A stretch of DNA of 34,333 nt from Gemmataceae bacterium (GTDB lineage Bacteria; Planctomycetota; Planctomycetia; Gemmatales; Gemmataceae): the NCBI GenBank assembly GCA_019752375.1, contig JAIEMG010000136.1, positions 1-34,333 of the forward strand, in the 5' to 3' direction. Positions 32,782 through 34,333 of this stretch are shown in pieces. The position numbers and the translations under genes are program-made. The number at the start of each line of letters is the position of its first letter. The first letter of the stretch is position 1. The notes below the pieces were generated by a model. It made no database searches, had not been told where the DNA came from, and was given only the letters and a program-made list of their open reading frames with translations.

Positions 32782-33257
32782 CGCGCATCTCCCGTCAGTT
32801 GCCCGTCGGCCAGTGCGTTCTTGTTCAGGAACTCCGCGGCCCAGCGGTAGTGATCCAGCAGGCCCGCGGTTGGCCGGCCAAGGATGTGGTAGGCCACGTA
32901 CAGGGCCTCGACCGACGCCAGGCCGTTACCGGGATCGGTGCCTTGCCGCGAGACGCGCGGATAAGCCGTCCGCCAGCCGTGGAGCGAGCGGGGCGGCACG
33001 TCGAGAAAATCACGCGTCATTGAATCCGCCCAGCGCCAACTGCCATCTAACAAGAGGACGCCCATCGTCGCGTCCGTAAGGGAAAGTTCAGGCCCTTCCG
33101 CGGCGAGACGGACGTAACCTTCCAGCGGTGGCCGGTGCACAAGGGGGTAATGGTAGAAAAAGAGGTCCGGTCGACCCTTGAGCGGAATGATCGAGCACTT
33201 CTTCGGATTTTCGCGACTGTGGCGAACGATCACCGTTTTTGGAAAACCGAGCTCCAT
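32778..33257 (-). CDS. Tsr3/DUF367-like rRNA aminocarboxypropyltransferase homologue
   Basis: The 159-aa product matches the DUF367/Tsr3 pattern: NPKKCSIIPLKGRPDLFF near the N-terminus, LLLDGSWRWA, TAYPRVSRQGTDPGNGLASV, and the C-terminal LDHYRWAAEFLNKN. In eukaryotes and archaea Tsr3 transfers the aminocarboxypropyl group from S-adenosylmethionine to a ribosomal small-subunit nucleotide; the function of bacterial members is inferred. Start 33257 is chosen because GGAG lies 6 bases upstream; ATGs at 33260 and 33296 are alternatives, the latter without a ribosome binding site. It is coupled to the downstream hydrolase and divergent from the SelW-like gene. Confidence 0.8.
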   Translation of the reverse strand: MELGFPKTVIVRHSRENPKKCSIIPLKGRPDLFFYHYPLVHRPPLEGYVRLAAEGPELSLTDATMGVLLLDGSWRWADSMTRDFLDVPPRSLHGWRTAYPRVSRQGTDPGNGLASVEALYVAYHILGRPTAGLLDHYRWAAEFLNKNALADGQLTGDAR

Positions 33258-33274
33258 CATGTGCTCCCGTTCGC

Positions 33275-33303
33275 TTGAACCGCCAAACCGTGCCATCTAG
33301 GAT
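33275..33303 (+). promoter_or_regulatory. Candidate promoter of the SelW-like gene
   Basis: TTGAAC (33275-33280) and TAGGAT (33298-33303) are 17 bases apart in the 93-bp divergent gap. Each matches 4 of 6 consensus positions. A small CCCCT/AGGGG hairpin lies between it and the ribosome binding site. Confidence 0.4.
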
Positions 33304-33350
33304 ACCAGTAAGCCCCTCGGATACCCAGGGGGCCAAGTAAGGAGAGGACC

Positions 33351-33590
33351 ATGAACCTGGAACTGAAATACTGCGCGATGTGAAATTACGAACCCCAGGC
33401 CGTCAGTTTGACGACCAAGCTGTTGACCAGCTACAAGCAAAAGATTCGAGACCTGAAGCTCATCCCAAGCAGCGGCGGCTGCTTCGAGCTGTCGATCAAC
33501 GGAGACCTGATCTACTCCAAGCTCAAGACCGGCAAATTCCCCGACGAGCAGTGGGCCTTGGACGCCGTTGGCGCCCGGTTGCGATCGTAG
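33351..33590 (+). CDS. SelW-like (Rdx family) selenoprotein with CxxU
   Basis: The 79-aa product starts at an ATG preceded by AAGGAGAGG (33339-33347). It reads MNLELKYCAM-U-NYEPQA with an in-frame TGA at codon 11 (33381-33383), then continues open to TAG at 33588-33590. The Rdx family (SelW, SelT, SelH) has YCxxC or YCxxU at precisely this N-terminal position in a thioredoxin-like fold. The rest also matches the family: a helix (TTKLLTSYKQKIRDL), then LIPSSGGCFELSINGDLIYS and KTGKFPDEQW. C8 and U11 would form the redox pair. A hairpin fitting bacterial SECIS rules lies 22 nt after the TGA. A conventional caller would see only 33408-33590. Selenocysteine incorporation is inferred, with strong support. 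Confidence 0.88.
33398..33416 (+). promoter_or_regulatory. SECIS-like hairpin in the SelW-like gene
   Basis: CGTCA (33401-33405) pairs with TGACG (33409-33413) around the loop GTT. The stem is extended by GG/CC (33398-33399 with 33415-33416) across one C-A mismatch. The loop begins 22 nt after the TGA and its first base is G, matching the published bacterial SECIS consensus (loop 16-37 nt downstream, G among the first two loop bases). Confidence 0.75.
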
Positions 33591-33594
33591 CGTA

Positions 33595-33845
33595 GTAGCC
33601 GTAGGGTGCGTCAAGCGTACTCGCGCGGACGCACCCAAACCAACTCTTGCCGGATAATCCACGAGCGTGTCTGCATTCCGGTGCGTCCGCGCGAGTACGC
33701 TTGACGCACCCTAGGAGCCGCGTAACAATAAGTTGAACAATTGCACGTAGGACGGATTTCCAATCCGTCCAGAGAAGACCGGACGGATTGGAAATCCGTC
33801 CTACAGGAATTGCACAAGTGATTCTTGCGCGGATCCTACGGCTAC
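33595..33845. repeat. 41-bp inverted repeat element split by MITE copy B
   Basis: The left arm is 33595-33635, which includes CGTCAAGCGTACTCGCGCGG. The right arm is 33680-33713 continued, after the inserted element, by CGGCTAC at 33839-33845. When the MITE is taken out with one TA, the arms are perfect complements over 41 bp around a 44-nt loop. The unit lies directly behind the SelW-like stop codon. A related inverted copy follows at 33862-33965. Confidence 0.9.
33712..33838. mobile_element. 127-bp MITE-like element, copy B
   Basis: This is nearly identical to copy A at 31755-31881, with two base differences, and has the same terminal TAGGAGCC and GGATCCTA. It is inserted in the right arm of the 41-bp inverted repeat, whose reconstruction shows that TA (33712-33713 and 33837-33838) was duplicated. 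No ORF is present inside. Confidence 0.9.
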
Positions 33846-33861
33846 CGATGAACCGAACCGG

Positions 33862-33965
33862 CAAGCGTACTCGCGCGGACGCACCGGAATGTAGACGCAT
33901 CGGGGGTATCGTCCGGCAAGAGCGGGTTTGGGTGCGTCCGCGCGAGTACGTTTGACCCACCCTAC
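33862..33965. repeat. Second GCGTACTCGCGCGGACGC palindrome, inverted
   Basis: Arms 33862-33885 and 33931-33954 pair over 24 bp (one G-U), and the unit ends ACCCACCCTAC. Its loop is the reverse complement, with changes, of the loop at 33636-33679, so this copy lies in the opposite orientation to the one behind the SelW-like gene. Confidence 0.85.
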
Positions 33966-34284
33966 CATCCTGCCCGAACGCGAACGGCAAGTGCCCGGTT
34001 GGCGACGTTGCTTATAAGCCGTTGTTGCAAAATGGTTTGCGTCGCAACCATCCGATGGTCCTCGGTCCCGAAAATTCTCTTCGAATATCGTTGCGCGCCG
34101 GCTCGTCAACAGAATGGAAAAGCGAGCCGCACCCGAGCGCTCCGCCTCGCCCAAAGACAAGGAGAGGGCTCCTTTGCCGGAGTCCTTGAAAGCCTGCGGA
34201 CCCTGCAGGTCTGCGGGCTTTTTCCTTGCGCTTCCCCCGTTTCCTCCATACCATGCTCTCAGAGTCTATCCGGAGAGTTTACCC
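33966..34284. other. Intergenic region with a terminator, no gene recognised
   Basis: No frame shows recognisable protein features. The stretch includes a small GGTTTGCG/CGCAACC-type dyad near 34033-34050 and a strong intrinsic terminator at 34191-34223. What the terminator ends is not clear: candidates are a transcript from the SelW-like gene through the repeats, or an unrecognised small RNA. Confidence 0.5.
34191..34223 (+). terminator. Intrinsic terminator
   Basis: AGCCTGCGGACC (34191-34202) pairs with GGTCTGCGGGCT (34208-34219) over 12 bp with two G-U pairs and a 5-nt loop, followed directly by TTTTT (34219-34223). Stem length, GC content and T-run are typical of a Rho-independent terminator reading on the plus strand. 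Confidence 0.82.
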
Positions 34285-34333
34285 ATGAAATTAGGGGGCC
34301 TTGGTGATTCATGCGGGGCCTGAAACCGGATGA
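34285..34333 (+). other. Possible gene start at window edge, with in-frame TGA after CGA
   Basis: An ATG at 34285 is preceded by GGAGAG with 8 bases between. The frame reads MKLGGLGDSCGA, then TGA (34321-34323), then NRM before the window ends. It is either a 12-codon peptide, chance, or the start of another CxxU gene; the sequence after 34333 decides. Confidence 0.25.

Overview
The window reads as a chromosomal stretch of a planctomycete, most likely a Gemmata-like lineage (inference). The sequence is GC-rich and carries paralogous families typical of that phylum: two Tat-exported DUF1501 proteins, one very large PSCyt1/DUF1549/DUF1553 cytochrome-type protein, a Ser/Thr kinase fused to a membrane anchor and TPRs, two ECF-type sigma factors, a FecR-like membrane protein and a PilZ protein. 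Many intergenic gaps hold palindromic repeat units or ATGACGAAT-type simple repeats, which I associate from memory with planctomycete genomes.

Layout. 1-4.4 kb: a DUF1501 protein, a family-4 uracil-DNA glycosylase divergent from an N-carbamoylputrescine amidase-like hydrolase, a small planctomycete-type protein and a PilZ protein. 4.4-5.45 kb: tRNA-Asp followed by gene wreckage, including a DUF3854/DUF3987-type primase-helicase fragment, which looks like the scar of an integrated element. 5.45-13.3 kb: the kinase-TPR protein, a secreted FAD oxidoreductase, and two sugar kinases (FGGY and PfkB). 13.8-18.1 kb: an orphan sensor histidine kinase with an ECF sigma factor directly behind it, then a nucleotidyltransferase-fold protein divergent from a metallophosphoesterase. 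18.2-24.7 kb: a minus-strand cluster reading sigma factor, FecR-like protein, PSCyt/DUF1553 protein, DUF1501 protein. 24.7-26.3 kb: debris with a truncated ThuA-like gene, then a secreted thioredoxin-like gene interrupted by one in-frame TGA. 26.4-31.8 kb: an RT-centred locus. 31.8-34.3 kb: a proline-iminopeptidase-like hydrolase and a Tsr3/DUF367-like protein overlapping by 4 bp, a SelW-like gene with an in-frame TGA, and nested repeats.

The most notable content is threefold. (1) Two genes appear to be selenoprotein genes that ordinary gene calling would miss or truncate. A SelW/Rdx-family gene (33351-33590) has CxxU, a strong ribosome binding site and a SECIS-like hairpin 22 nt after the TGA. 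A secreted redox-like gene (25696-26277) has CPVU where relatives, as I remember them, have CPVC. (2) A retron-type reverse transcriptase, with NAxxH, QGxxxSP, YADD and VTG motifs, is translationally coupled to an FGE-sulfatase/SUMF1-fold protein and divergent from a HEAT-repeat/aldo-keto-reductase fusion. Just past that fusion lie two tandem copies of a ~160-nt structured RNA candidate whose terminal stems covary between copies; its layout resembles a retron msr-msd RNA. Together these could be an undescribed retron-like system. (3) Two nearly identical 127-bp MITE-like elements show TA target duplications. One sits inside a stop codon and preserves it as a stop; the other split a perfect 41-bp inverted repeat that can be reconstructed by removing it.

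No CRISPR array, rRNA or complete transposase gene was seen. The Sec machinery genes (selA, selB, selD, tRNA-Sec) are not in this window, so Sec decoding in this organism is inferred.
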